A stretch of 64,000 nucleotides of DNA from Petrolisthes cinctipes (GCA_033782935.1 JAWQEG010000132.1:124001-188000); one strand, 5' to 3'. Positions 24,201 to 39,055 are shown, counted from the stretch's first letter. Translations and numbers: made by a program. The notes: generated by a model not told the origin, from the letters alone.

Positions 24201-24867
24201 GGGACCCTAAAATATCGAATTTTCGGATGTTTTGACTTTGAATTTGAGATATAAACGAGTGCAGAAGATGCATACACATATTGACTTTCGGAACCTAAAA
24301 TATCGATTTACAGCATGTTTTGGGCTTTTATCTGAGTAGGCATGTACAGATCGCTTCTGGGACCCCAAAATATCGATTTTCGGATGTTTTAGGCCTGAAT
24401 TTGAGATATCGACTTTGGGCACCTAAAATATCGATTTTTAGCATGTTTTGGGCCTATATTTTGAAAATATTCTAGCACGGAGTAGGCATGTACAGATCGC
24501 TTCTGGGACCCCAAATAATCGAATTTACAGGTGTTTTGAGCCTGAATTTGAGATATAAACGGTTACAGAAAATGCATGCACATATTGACTTTGGGCACCT
24601 AAAATATCGATATTCAACATGTTTTGGGCCTGTAGTTTGAAAATACTCTAACACGGAATAGGCATGTACAGATCGCTTCTTGGGCCCAAAAATATCGAAT
24701 TTTCGGTTGTTTTGAGCCTGAATTTGAAATATAAACAGGTACTGAAGACTTTTGGGCACCTAAAATATCGATTTTGAGCATGTTTTGGGTCTGTATCTTG
24801 AAAACATTCTAACTAGGAGTAAGCATGTACAGATTGCTTCTATTACCCAAAAATATCGAATTTTCGG

Positions 24868-25630
24868 ATGTTGTGAGCCTGAATTTGAGATATAAACAGG
24901 TACTGAAGATGCATGCACATATCAACTTTTAGGCACCTAAAATATCGATTTTGAGCATGTTTTAGGTCTGTATCTTGAAAACATTCTAACTAGGAGTAGG
25001 CATGTACATATCGCTTCTATTACCCAAAAATACCGAATATTCGGGTGTTTTGAGCCTGAATTTTAGATATAAACGGGTACAGAATGTGCATGCACATATT
25101 GACTTTGGACACTTAAAATATCGATTTTTAGCTTGTTTTGAGCCTATAATTTGAAAACATTCTAGCACTGAGTAGGCATGTACAGATCGCTTCTTGGGCA
25201 CAAAAATATCGAATTTTCGGATGTTTTGAGCCTGAATTTGAGATATAAACAGGTACTGAAGATGCATGCACATATCGACTTTTAGGCACCTAAAATATCG
25301 ATTTTGAGCATGTTTTAGGTCTGTATCTTGAAAACATTCTAACTAGGAGTAGGCATGTACATATCGCTTCTATTACCCAAAAATACCGAATATTCGGGTG
25401 TTTTGAGCCTGAATTTTAGATATAAACGGGTACAGAATGTGCATGCACATATTGACTTTGGACACTTAAAATATCGATTTTTAGCTTGTTTTGAGCCTAT
25501 ATTTTGAAAACATTCTAGCACTGAGTAGGCATGTACAGATCGCTTCTTGGGCACAAAAATATCGAATTTTCGGATGTTTTGAGCCTGAATTTGAGATATA
25601 AACAGGCACTGAAGATGCATGCACATATCG
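24868..25630. repeat. 353-bp two-unit tandem duplication
   Basis: A block of two units is repeated head to tail with an offset of 353 bp. ATATCGCTTCTATTACCC followed by CCGAATATTCGGGTG and AGAATGTGCATGC occurs in both copies. The copies are nearly identical. The outer limits are approximate. Confidence 0.75.
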
Positions 25631-25876
25631 ACTTTTGTGCTCCTAAAATATCGATTTTGAGCATGTTTTTGGTCTGTATCTTGAAAACATTCTAATTAGG
25701 ACTAAGCATGTACAGATTGCTTCTATTACCCAAAAATACCGAATTTTCGGTTGTTTTGAGCCTGAATTTGAGATATAAACGGGTATAGAAGATGCATGCA
25801 CATATCGACTTTGGACACTTAAAATATCGATTTTTAGCTTGTTTTCAGCCTATATTTTGAAAACATTCTAGCACTG

Positions 25877-27956
25877 AGTAGGCATGTACAGATCGCTTCT
25901 GGGACCCCAAAATATCGAATTGTCGTTTGTTTTGAGCCTGAATTTGAGATATAAACGGTTACAGAAGATGCATGCACATATCGACTTTTGGGCACCTAAA
26001 ATATCGATTTTGAGCATGTTTTGGGTCTGAATCTCGAAAATATTCTATCTAGGAGTAGGCATGTACAGATTGCTTCTAGGAACCAAAAATACCGAATTTT
26101 CAGGTGTTTTGAGCCTGAATTTGAGATATAAACAGGTAAAGAAGATGCATTCACATATCGACTTTGGACACGTAAAATATCGATTTTTAGCATATTTTGA
26201 GCCTATATTTTGAAAACATTCTAGCACTGAGTAGGCATGTACAGATCGCTTCTAGGACCCAAAAATATCGAATTTTCGGATGTTTTGACGTTGAATTTGA
26301 GATATAAACGAGTGCAGAACATGCCTACACATATTGACTTTGGGCACCTAAAATATCGATATTCAGCATGTTTTGGGCCTGTAGTTTGAAAATACTCTAA
26401 CACGGAGTAGGCATGTACAGATCGCTTCTTGGGCCCAAAAATATCGAATTTTCGGATGTTGTGAGCCTGAATTTGAGATATAAACAGGTACTGAAGATGC
26501 ATGCACATATCGACTTTTGGGCACCTAAAATATCGATTTTGAGCATGTTTTTGGTCTGTATCTTGAAAACATTCTAACTAGGAGTAGGCATGTACATATC
26601 GCTTCTATTACCCAAAAATACCGAATTTTCGGGTGTTTTGAGACTGAATTTGAGATATAAATGGGTACTGAAGATGCATGCACATATCGACTTTGGACAC
26701 TTAGAATATCGATTTTTGGCATGTTTTGAGCCTATATTTTGAAAGTATTCTAGCACTGAGTAGGCATGTACAGATCGCTTCTGGGACCCAAAAATATCGA
26801 ATTTATGGTTGTTTTGAGGTTGAATTTGAGATTTAAACGAGTGCAGAAGATGCATACACATATTGACTTTGGGCACCTAAAATATCGATTTTCAGCATGT
26901 TTTGGGCCTGTATCTGAGTAGGCATGTACAGATCGCTTCTGGGACCCCAAAATATCGAATTGTCGTTTGTTTGGAGCCTGAATTTGAGATATAAACGGGT
27001 ACAGAAGATGCATGCACATATCGACTTTTGGGCACCTAAAATATCGATTTTGAGCATGTTTTGGGTCTGAATCTCGAAAATATTCTATCTAGGAGTAGGC
27101 ATGTACAGATTGCTTCTAGGACCCAAAAATACCGAATTTTCAGGTGTTTTGAGCCTGAATTTGAGATATAAACAGGTAAAGAAGATGCATTCACATATCG
27201 ACTTTGGACACGTAAAATATCGATTTTTAGCATATTTTGAGCCTATATTTTGAAAACATTCTAGCACTGAGTAGGCATGTACAGATCGCTTCTAGGACCC
27301 AAAAATATCGAATTTTCGGATGTTTTGACGTTGAATTTGAGATATAAACGAGTGCAGAACATGCCTACACATATTGACTTTGGGCACCTAAAATATCGAT
27401 ATTCAGCATGTTTTGGGCCTGTAGTTTGAAAATACTCTAACACGGAGTAGGTATGTACAGATCGCTTCTTGGGCCCAAAAATATCGAATTTTCGGATGTT
27501 GTGAGCCTGAATTTGAGATATAAACAGGTACTGAAGATGCATGCACATATCGACTTTTGGGCACCTAAAATATCGATTTTGAGCATGTTTTTGGTCTGTA
27601 TCTTGAAAACATTCTAACTAGGAGTAGGCATGTACATATCGCTTCTATTACCCAAAAATACCGAATTTTCGGGTGTTTTGAGACTGAATTTGAGATATAA
27701 ATGGGTACTGAAGATGCATGCACATATCGACTTTGGACACTTAGAATATCGATTTTTGGCATGTTTTGAGCCTATATTTTGAAAGTATTCTAGCACTGAG
27801 TAGGCATGTACAGATCGCTTCTGGGACCCAAAAATATCGAATTTATGGTTGTTTTGAGGTTGAATTTGAGATTTAAACGAGTGCAGAAGATGCATACACA
27901 TATTGACTTTGGGCACCTAAAATATCGATTTTCAGCATGTTTTGGGCCTGTATCTG
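25877..27956. repeat. 1,040-bp tandem duplication, almost identical copies
   Basis: Bases from about 25877 to 26916 and from about 26917 to 27956 match at an offset of 1,040 bp, with only a handful of differences seen by eye. Examples are AGGAACC versus AGGACCC near 26077/27117, and GGCATG versus GGTATG near 26408/27448. Each copy holds six units, one of them a 158-bp form. The closeness points to a very recent unequal exchange. Confidence 0.85.
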
Positions 27957-30900
27957 AGTAGGCATGTACAGATCGCTTCTGGGACCCCAAAATATCGAAT
28001 TTTCGGGTGTTTGGAGCCTGAATTTGAGATATAAACGGGTACAGAAGATACATGCACATATCGACTTTTGGGCTCCTAAGAGATCGATTTTCAGTATGTT
28101 TTGGGCCTGTATTTTAAAAATACTCTAACACGTAGTAGGCATGTAAAGTTCGCTTCTGGAACCCCAAAATATAGAATTTTTGGGTGTTTTGGGCCTGAAT
28201 TTAAGATATCGACTTTGGGCACCTAAAATATCGATTTTTAGCATGTTTTGGGCCTGAATTTTGAAAATATTCTAGCACTGAGTAGGCATGTACAGATCGC
28301 TTCTGGGACCCCAAAATATCGAATTTTTGTGTGTTTTGAGCCTGAATTTGTGATACAAACGGGTACCGAAGATGCATGCACATATCGACTTTTGGGCAAC
28401 TATAATATCGATTTTGAGCATGTTTTGGGTCTGTATCTTGAAAACATTCTAACTAGGAGTAGGCATGTACAGATCACTTCTAGAACCCAAAAATACCGAA
28501 TTTTCGGGTGTTTTGAGCCTGAATTTGAGATATAAACGGGTACAGAATATGCATGCACATATCGACTTTGGACACTTAAAATATCGATTTTCTGTATGTT
28601 TTGGGACTGTATTTTGAAAATACTCTAACACGGAGTAGGCATGTACAAATCGCTTCTGGGACCCCAAAATATCGAATTTTCGGGTGTTTGGGGGATAAAT
28701 TTGAGATATCGACTTTGGGCACCTAAAATATCGATTTTTAGCATGTTTTGGGCCTATATTTTGAAAATATTTTAGCACTGAGTAAGCATGTACAGATCGC
28801 TTCTGTGACACCAAAATATCGAATTTTCGGGTGTTTTGAGCCTGAATTTGAGATATAAACGGGTACAGAAAATGCATGCACATATTGACTTTGGGCACCT
28901 AAAATATCGATTTTCAGCATGTTTTGGGCCTGTATTCTGAAAATATTCTAACACGGAGTAGGCATGTACAGATCGCTTCAGACACCCAAAAATATCGAAT
29001 TTTCGGGTGTTTTGAGGCTGAATTTGGGATATAAACGGGTGCAGAGGTTGCATGCACATATCGACTTTGGACACTTAAAATATCGATTTTTAGAATGTTT
29101 TGAGCCTGTATCTGAGTAGGCATTTACAGATCGCTTCTGGGACCAAAAAATATCGAATTTTCGGGTGTTTTGGGCCTGAATTTGAGATATCGACTTTGGG
29201 CACCTAAAATATCGATTTTTAGCATGTTTTGGGGCTATATTTTGAAAATATTCTAGCACTGAGTAGGCATGTACATATCGCTTCTGGAACCCGGAAATGT
29301 CGAATTTTCGGGTGTTTTGAGCCTGAATTTGAGATATAAACGGGTACAGAAAATGCGTGCACATATTGACTTTGGGCACCTAAAATGTCGATTATCAGTA
29401 TGTTTTTGGCCTGTATTTTGAAAATACTCTAAAACGGAGTAGGCAAGTACAGATCGCTTCTGGGACCCCAAAATATCGAATTTTCGGGTGTTTGGAGCCT
29501 GAATTTGAGATATAAACGGGTACAGAAGATGCATCCACATATCTACTTTTGGGCACCTAAAAGATCGATTTTCAGTATGTTTTGGGACTGTATATTGAAA
29601 ATACTCTAACACGGAGTAAGCATGTACAGATCGCTTCTGGAACCCCAAAATATCGAATTTTCGGGTGTTTTAGGCCTGAATTTGAGATATCGACTTTGGG
29701 CACCTAAAATATCGATTTTTAGCATGTTTTGGGCATATATTTTGAAAATATTCTAGCACTGAGTAAGCATGTACAGATCGCTTCTGGGACCCCAAAATAT
29801 CGAATTTTCGGGTGTTTTGAGCCTGAATTAGAGATATAAACGGGTACAGAAAATGCATGCACATATTGACTTTGGGCACCTAAAATATCGATTTTCAGCA
29901 TGTTTTGGGCCTGTATTTTGAAAATATTCTAGCACTGCGTAGGCATGTACAGATCGCTTCTGGAACCCCAAAATATCGAATTTTCGGGTGTTTTGAGCCT
30001 GAATTTGAGATATAAACGGGTACAGAAGATGCATGCACATATCGACTTTTGGGCACCTAAAATATCGATTTTGAGTATGTTTTGGGTCTGTATTTTGGAA
30101 TCATTCTAACTAGGACTAGGCATGTACTGATCGCTTCTAGGACCCAAAAATACCGAATTTTCGGGTGTTTTGAGCCTTAATTTGAGATATAAAAGGGTAC
30201 AGAAGACGCATGCACATATCGACTTTGGACACTTAAAATATCGATTTTTTGTATGTTTTGAGCCTATATTTTGAAAACATTCTAGCACTGAGTAGGCATG
30301 TACAGATCGCTTCTGGGACCAAAACATATGGAATTTTCGGGTGTTTGGAGCCTGAATTTGAGATATAAACGGGTTTAGAAGATGCATGCTGATATCGACT
30401 TTTGGTCACCTAAAATATCGATTTTCAGCATGTTTTGGGCCAGTATTTTGAAAATACTCTAACACGGAGTAGGCATGTACAGATCGCTTCTGTGACCCAA
30501 AATATAGAATTTTCGGGTGTTTTGAGGCTGAATTTGGGATATAAACGGGTGCAGAAGATGCCTGCACATATCGACTTGGGACACTTTAAATATCGATTTT
30601 TAGTATGATTTGAGCCTATATTTTGAAAACATTCTAGCACTGAGTAGGCATGAACAGATCGCTTCTGGGACCCAAACATATCGAATTTTCGGGTGTTTTG
30701 AGGTTGAATTTGGGATATAAACGGGTGCAGAAGATGCATACACATATTGAATTTGGGCACCTAAAATATTGATTTTCAGCATGTTTTTGGCTTGTATCCT
30801 AGTAGGCATGTACAGATCGCTTCTGGGACCAAAACATATGGAATTTTCGGGTGTTTGGAGCCTGAATTTGGGATATAAACGGGTGCAGAAGATGCATGCA

Positions 30901-31619
30901 CATATCGACTTTGCACACTTAAAATATCGATTTTTAACATGTTTTGAGCCTGTATCTGAGTAGGCATGTACAGATCGCTTCTTGTACCAAAAAATATCGA
31001 ATTTTCGGTTGTTTTGGGCCTGAATTTGAGATATCGACTTTGGGCACCTAAAATATCGATTTTTAGCATGTTTTGGGGCTATATTTTGAAAATATTCTAG
31101 CACTGACTAGGCATGTACAGATCGCTTCTGGGACCCCGAAATATCGAATTTTCGGGTGTTTTCACCCTGAATTTGAGATATAAACGGGTACAGAAAATGC
31201 GTGCACATATTGACTTTGGGCACCTAAAATATCGATTTTCAGCATGTTTTGGGCTTGTATTTTGAAAATACTCTAAAACGGAGTAGGCAAGTACAGATCG
31301 CTTCTGGGACCCCAAAATATCGAATTTTCGGATGTTTTTAGCCTGAATTTGAGATATAAACGGGTACAGAAGATGCATCCACATATCGACTTTTGGGCAC
31401 CTAAAAGATCGATTTTCAGTATGTTTTTGGCCTGTATATTGAAAATTTTGGGCACCTAAAATATCGATTTTTAGCATGTTTTGGGCCTGAATTTTGAAAA
31501 TATTCTAGCACTGAGTAGGCATGTACAGATCGCTTCTGGGACCCCAAAATATCGAATTTTTGGGTGTTTTGAACCTGAATTTGAGATACAAACGGGTACA
31601 GAAGATGCATCCACATATC

Positions 31620-34600
31620 GACTTTTGGGCACCTGTAATATCGATTTTGAGCATGTTTTGGGTCTGTATCTTGAAAACATTCTAACTAGGAGTAGGCATG
31701 TACAAATCACTTCTAAAACCCAAAAATACCGAATTTTCGGGTGTTTTGAGCCTGAATTTGAGATATAAACGGGTACAGAAGATGTATACACATATTGACT
31801 TTGGGCACCTAAAATATCGATTTTTAGCGTGTTTTGGGCCTGTATCTGAGTAGGCATGTACAGATCGCTTCTGGGACCAAAACATATGGAATTTTCGGGT
31901 GTTTGGAGCCTGAATTTGAGATATAAACGGGTTTAGAAGATGCATGCACATATCGACTTTTGGTCACCTAAAATATCGATTTTCTGTATGTTTTGGGACT
32001 GTATTTTGAAAATACTCTAACAAGGAGTAGGCATGTACAAATCGCTTCTGAGACCCCAAAATATCGAATTTTCGGATGTTTTGGGGATAAATTTGAGATA
32101 TCGACTTTAGGCATCTAAAATATCGATTTTTAGCATGTTTTGGGCCTATATTTTGAAAATATTCTAGCACTGAGTAAGCATGTACAGATCGCTTCTGGGA
32201 CCCCAAAATATCAAATTTTCGGATGTTTTGAGCCTGAATTTGAGATATAAACGGGTTTAGAAGATGCATGCAGATATCGACTTTGGGCACCTAAAATATC
32301 GATTTTCAGCATGTTTTGGGCCTGTATTTTGAAAATATTCTAACACGGAGTAGGCATGTACAGATCGCTTCAGAAACCCAAAAATATCGAATTTTCGGGT
32401 GTTTTGAGCTTGAATTTGAGATATAAACAGGTACTGAAGATGCATGCACATATCGACTTTTGGGCACCTAAAATATCGATTTTGAGCATGTTTTGGGTCT
32501 GTATCGTGAAAACATACTAACTAGGACTAGGCAAGTACAGATCGCTTCAGGGACCCAAAAATACCGATTTTTCGGGTGTTTTGAGTCTGAATTTGAGATA
32601 TAAACGGGTACAGAAGATGCATGCACATATTAAATTTGGGCACCTAAAATATCGATTTTCAGCATGTTTTGGGCCTGTATTTTGAAAATACTCTAACACG
32701 GAGTAGGCATGTACAGATCGCTTCTGGGACCCAAAAATATCGAATTTTCGGGTGTTTTGAGGCTGAATTTGGGATATAAACGGGTGCACAAGATGCATGC
32801 ACATATCGACTTTGGACACTTAAAATATCGATTTTTAGAATGTTTTGAGCCTGTATCTGAGTAGGCATTTACAGATCGCTTCTGGGACCAAAAAATATCG
32901 AATTTTCGGGTGTTTTGGGCCTGAATTTGAGATATCGACTTTGGGCACCTAAAATATAGATTTTTAGCATGTTTTGGGGCTATATTTTGAAAATATTCTA
33001 GCACTGAGTAGGCATGTACAGATCGCTTCTGGGACCCGGAAACATCGAATTTTCGGGTGTTTTGAGCCTGAATTTGAGATAAAAACGGGTACAGAAAATG
33101 CGTGCACATATTGACTTTGGGCACCTAAAATATCGATTATCAGTATGTTTTGGGCCTGTATTTTGAATATACTCTAAAACGGAGTAGTCAAGTACAGATC
33201 GCTTCTGGGACCCCAAAATATCGAATTTTCGGGTGTTTAGAGCCTGAATTTGAGATATAAACGGGTACAGAAGATGCATCCACATATCGACTTTTGGGCA
33301 CCTAAAAGATCGATTTTCAGTATGTTTTGGGCCTGTATATTGAAAATACTCTAACACGGAGTAAGCATGTACAGATCGCTTCTGGAACCCCAAAATATCG
33401 AATTTTCGGGTGTTTTGGGCCTGAATTTGAGATATCGACTTTGGGCACCTAAAATATCGATTTTCAGCATGTTTTGGGCATGTATTTTGAAAATACTTTA
33501 ACACGGAGTAAGCATGTACAGATCGCTTCTAGGACCCAAAATTATCGAATTTTCGGGTGTTTTGAGCCTGAATTTGAGTTATAAACGGGTACAGAAGATG
33601 CATGCACATATTGTCTTTGGGCACCTAAAATATCGATTTTCAGCATGTTTTGGGCCTGTACCTGAGTAGGCATGTACAGATCGCTTCTGGGACCCCAAAA
33701 ATTGAATTTTCGGGTGTTTCCAGCCTGATTTTGAGATATAAACGGGTACAGAAGATGCATGCACATATCGACTTTGGGCACCTAAAAGATCGATTTCCAG
33801 TATGTTTTGGGCCTGTATATTAAAAATACTCTAACACGGAGTAGGCATGTACAGATCGCTTCTGGGACCCCAAAATATCGAACTTTCGGGTGTTTTGGGC
33901 CTGAATTTGAGATATCGACTTTGGGCACCTAAAATATCGATTTTTAGCATGTCTTTGGCCTGTATTTTGAAAATATTCTAGCACTGCGTAGGCATGTACA
34001 GATCGCTTCTGGGACCCCAAAATATCGAACTTTCGGGTGTTTGGAGCCTGAATATGAGATATAAACGGGTATAGAAGATGCATGCACATATCGACTTTTG
34101 GGCACCTGTAATATCGATTTTGAGCATGTTTTGGGTCTGTATCTTGAAAACATTCTAACTAGGAGTAGGCATGTACAAATCACTTCTAAAACCCAAAAAT
34201 ACCGAATTTTCGGGTGTTTTGAGCCTGAATTTGAGATATAAACGGGTACAGAAGATGTATACACATATTGACTTTGGGCACCTAAAATATCGATTTTTAG
34301 CGTGTTTTGGGCCTGTATCTGAGTAGGCATGTACAGATCGCTTCTGGGACCAAAACATATGGAATTTTCGGGTGTTTGGAGCCTGAATTTGAGATATAAA
34401 CGGGTTTAGAAGATGCATGCACATATCGACTTTTGGTCACCTAAAATATCGATTTTCTGTATGTTTTGGGACTGTATTTTGAAAATACTCTAACAAGGAG
34501 TAGGCATGTACAAATCGCTTCTGAGACCCAAAGTATCGAATTTTCGGATGTTTTGGGGATAAATTTGAGATATCGACTTTAGGCACCTAAAATATCGATT

Positions 34601-36608
34601 TTTAGCATGTTTTGGGCCTATATTTTGAAAATATTCTAGCACTGAGTAAGCATGTACAGATCGCTTCTGGGACCCCAAAATATCAAATTTTCGGGTGTTT
34701 TGAGCCTGAATTTGAGATATAAACGGGTACAGAAAATGCATGCACATATTGACTTTGGGCACCTAAAATATCGATTTTCAGCATGTTTTGGGCCTGTATT
34801 TTGAAAATATTCTAACACGGAGTAGGCATGTACAGATCGCTTCAGAAACCCAAAAATATCGAATTTTCGGGTATTTTGAGCTTGAATTTGAGATATAAAC
34901 AGGTACTGAAGATGCATGCACATATCGACTTTTGGGCACCTAAAATATCGATTTTGAGCATGTTTTGGGTCTGTATCGTAAAAACATACTAACTAGGACT
35001 AGGCAAGTACAGATCGCTTCAGGGACCCAAAAATACCGATTTTTCGGGTGTTTTGAGTCTGAATTTGAGATATAAACGGGTACAGAAGATGCATGCACAT
35101 ATTAAATTTGGGCACCTAAAATATCGATTTTGAGCATGTTTTGGGGATATATTTTGAAAATATTCTAGCACTGAGTAGGCATGTACAGATCGCTTCTGGG
35201 ACCCGGAAACATCGAATTTTCGGGTGTTTTGAGCCTGAATTTGAGATAAAAACGGGTACAGAAAATGCGTGCACATATTGACTTTGGGCACCTAAAATAT
35301 CGATTATCAGTATGTTTTGGGCCTGTATTTTGAAAATACTCTAAAACGGAGTAGTCAAGTACAGATCGCTTCTGTGACCCCAAAATATCGAATTTTCGGG
35401 TGTTTAGAGCCTGAATTTGAGATATAAACGGGTACAGAAGATGCATCCACATATCGTCTTTTGGGCACCTAAAAGATCGATTTTCAGTATGTTTTGGGCC
35501 TGTATATTGAAAATACTCTAACACGGAGTAAGCATGTACAGATCGCTTCTGGAACCCCAAAATATCGAATTTTCGGGTGTTTTGGGCCTGAATTTGAGAT
35601 ATCGACTTTGGGCACCTAAAATATCGATTTTCAGCATGTTTTGGGTATGTATTTTGAAAATACTTTAACACGGAGTAAGCATGTACAGATCGCTTCTAGG
35701 ACCCAAAATTATCGAATTTTCGGGTGTTTTGAGCCTGAATTTGAGTTATAAACGGGTACAGGAGATGCATGCACATATTGTCTTTGGGCACCTAAAATAT
35801 CGATTTTCAGCATATATTGGGCCTGTATTTTGAAAATACTCTAACTCGGAGTAGGCATGTACAGATCGCTTCTGGGACCCAAAAATATCGAATTTTCGGG
35901 TGTTCTGAGCCTAAATTTAAGATATAAACGGGTACAGAAGATGCATGCACATATCGACTTGGGACACTTAAAATATCGATTTTTAGTATGTTCTGAGCCT
36001 ATATTTTGAAAACATTCTAGCACTGAGTAGGCATGTACAGATCGCTTCTGAGACCGAAAAATATTGAATTTTCGGGTGTTTTGTGGTTGAATTTGAGATA
36101 TAAACGGGTGCAGAAGATGCATACACATATTGACTTTGGGCACCTAAAATATCGATTTTCAGCATGTTTTGGGCCTGTACCTGAGTAGGCATGTACAGAT
36201 CGCTTCTGGGACCCCAAATATTGAATTTTCGGGTGTTTCCAGCCTGATTTTGAGATATAAACGGGTACAGAAGATGCATGCACATATCGACTTTGGGCAC
36301 CTAAAAGATCGATTTTCAGTATGTTTTGGGCCTGTATATTAAAAATACTCTAACACGGAGTAGGCATGTACAGATCGCTTCTGGGACCCCAAAATATCGA
36401 ATTTTCTGGTGTTTTGGGCCTGAATTTGAGATATCGACTTTGGGCACCTAAAATATCGATTTTTAGCATGTCTTTGGCCTGTATTTTGAAAATATTCTAG
36501 CACTGCGTAGGCATGTACAGATCGCTTCTGGGACCCCAAAATATCGAATTTTCGGGTGTTTGGAGCCTGAATATGAGATATAAACGGGTATAGAAGATGC
36601 ATGCACAT
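31620..36608. repeat. Satellite duplication with about 2.47-kb offset
   Basis: GGGCACCTGTAATATCG occurs at offset 2,473 (31631 and 34104 for ACCTGTAATA), and the order of variant units continues after it. From about 32.95 kb the offset falls to 2,167 because the second copy lacks two units (about 306 bp). It then rises to 2,519 near 33.65/36.17 kb, by two extra units. The CCCGGAAACATCG variant at about 33031 and 35200 belongs to this block, and a related copy lies near 29290. Confidence 0.7.
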
Positions 36609-38990
36609 ATCGAGTTTTGGGCACCTAAAATATCGATTTTGAGCATGTTTTGGGTCTGTATCTTGAAAAAATTCTAACTAAGAGTAGGCATGTACAGATT
36701 GCTTCTAGGACCCAAAAATATAGAATTATCGGGTGTTTTGAGCCTGAATTTATGATATAAACGGGTACAGAAGATGCATGCACATATCGACTTTGGACAC
36801 TTAAAATATCGATTTTTAGCATGTTTTGAGACTATATTTTGAAAACATTCTAGCACTGATTAGGCATGTACAGATCGCTTCTGGGACTGAAAAATATCGA
36901 ATTTTCGGGTGTTTTGTGGTTGAATTTGAGATATAAACGGGTGCAGAAGATGCATACACATATTGACTTTGGGCACCTAAAATATCGATTTTCAGCATGT
37001 TTTGGGCCTGTATCTGAGTAGGCATGTACAGATCGCTTCTGGGACCCCGAAATATCGAATTTTCGGGTGTTTGGAGCCTGAATTTGAGATATAAACGGGT
37101 ACAGAAGATGCATGCACATATCGACTTTGGACACTTAAAATATCGATTTTTAGCATGTGTTGACCTATATTTTGAAAACATTCTAGCACTGAGTAGGCAT
37201 GTACAGATCACTTCTGGGACCCAAAAATATCGAATTTTCGGGTGTTTTAAGCCTGAATTTGGGATATAAACGGGTGCAGAAGATGCATACACATTTCGAC
37301 TTGTGGGCACCTAAAAGATCGATTTTCAGTATGTTTTGGGCCTGTATATTAAAAATACTCTAACACGGAGTAGGCATGTACAGATCGCTTCTGGGACCCC
37401 AAAATATCGAATTTTCGGGTGTTTTGGGCCTGAATTTGAGATATCGACTTTGGGCACCTATAATATCGATTTTTAGCATGTTTTGGGCCTGTATTTTGAA
37501 AATATTCTAGCACTGCGTAGGCATGTACAGATCGCTTCTGGGACCCCAAAATATCGAATTTTCGGGTGTTTGGAGCCTGAATTTGAGATATTAACGGGTA
37601 CAGAAGATGCATGCACATATCGACTTTGGACACTTAAAATATCGATTTTTAGCATGTTTTGAGCCTATATTTTGAAAATATTCTAGCACAAAGTAGATAT
37701 GTACAGATCACTTCTGGGACCCCAAAATATCGAATTTTCAGGGGTTTTAAGCCTGAATTTGAGATATAAACGGGTACAGAAGATGCATGCACATATCGAC
37801 TTTGGACACCTAAAATATCGATTTTTAGCATGTTTTGAGCCTATATTTTGAAAACATTCTAGCACTGAGTAGGCATGTACAGATCGCTTCTTGGACCCAA
37901 ATATTTTGAATTTTCGGGTGTTTTGAGGTTGAATTTGGGATATAAACGGGTGCAGAAGATGCATACACATATCGACTTTTGGGCACCTAAAAGATCGATT
38001 TTCAGAATGTTTTGGGCCTGTATATTGAAAATACTCTAACACGGAGTAAGCATGTACAGATCGCTTCTGGGACCCCCAAAATATCGAATTTTTGGGTGTT
38101 TTGGGCCTGAATTTGAGATATCGACTTTGGGCACCTAATATATCGATTTTTAGCATGTTTTGGGCCTGAATTTTGAAAATATTCTAGCACTGAGTAGGCA
38201 TGTACAGTTCGCTTCTGGGACCCCAAAATATCGAATTTTCGGGTGTTTTGAGCCTGAATTTGAGATACAAACGGGTACATAAGATGCATGCACATATCGA
38301 CTTTTGGGCACCTATAATATCGATTTTAAGCATGTTTTGGGTCTGTATCTTGAAAACATTCTAACTAGGAGTAGGCATGTACAGATCGCTTCTAGGACCC
38401 AAAAATACCGAATTTTCGGGTGTTTTGAGCATGAATTTGAGATATAAACGGGTACAGAAGATGCATGTACATATCGACTTTGGACACTTAAAATATCGAT
38501 TTTTTGGATGTTTTGTGCCTATATTTTGAAAACATTCTAGCACTGAGTAGGCATGTACAGATCGCTTCTGGGACCCAAAAATATCGAATTTTCGGGTGTT
38601 TTGAGGTTGAATTTGGGATATAAACGGGAGCAGAAGATGCATACACATATTGAATTTGGGCACCTAAAATATCGATTTTCAGCATGTTTTGGGCCTGTAT
38701 CTGAGTAGGCATGTACAGATCGCATCTGGGACCAAAAAATATCGAATTTTCGGGTGTTTGGAGCCTGAATTTAAGATATAAACGGGTATAGAAGATGCAT
38801 GCACATATCAACTTTTGGGCACCTAAAATATCGATTTTCGGTATGTTTTGGGCCTGTATTTTGAAAATACTCTAACACGGAGTAGGCATGTACAGATCGC
38901 TTCTGTGACCCCAAAATATCGAATTTTTGGGTGTTTTGGGGATAAATTTGAGATATCGACTTTGGGCACCTAAAATATCGATTTTTAGCA

Positions 38991-39055
38991 TGTTTTGGGC
39001 CCATATTTTGAAAATATTCTAGCACTGAGTAGGCATGTACAGATCGCTTCTGGGA
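38991..39055. repeat. 65-bp half-B-only satellite fragment at a domain edge
   Basis: TGTTTTGGG occurs at 38991 and again at 39056, only 65 bp apart. The first unit breaks off at CTTCTGGGA and continues straight into half B of the next unit, so half A is missing. The join lies exactly where the mixed-length array gives way to full-length units. Confidence 0.75.

Larger units (their letters stand above)
18565..27956. repeat. Higher-order satellite repeat with a diagnostic unit
   Basis: A distinctive unit reading GGGTCTGAATCTCGAAAA then ATTCTATCTAGG occurs six times, near 18594, 20600, 22286, 23973, 26026 and 27066. The spacings are 2006, 1686, 1687, 2053 and 1040 bp. The neighbouring units repeat in the same order, for example the GATTTACAGCATG and CGATTTTCGGATG variants. 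This is a higher-order repeat of about 1.7 kb with insertions or deletions of whole units. The two 1,686/1,687-bp copies are the most regular. Confidence 0.8.
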
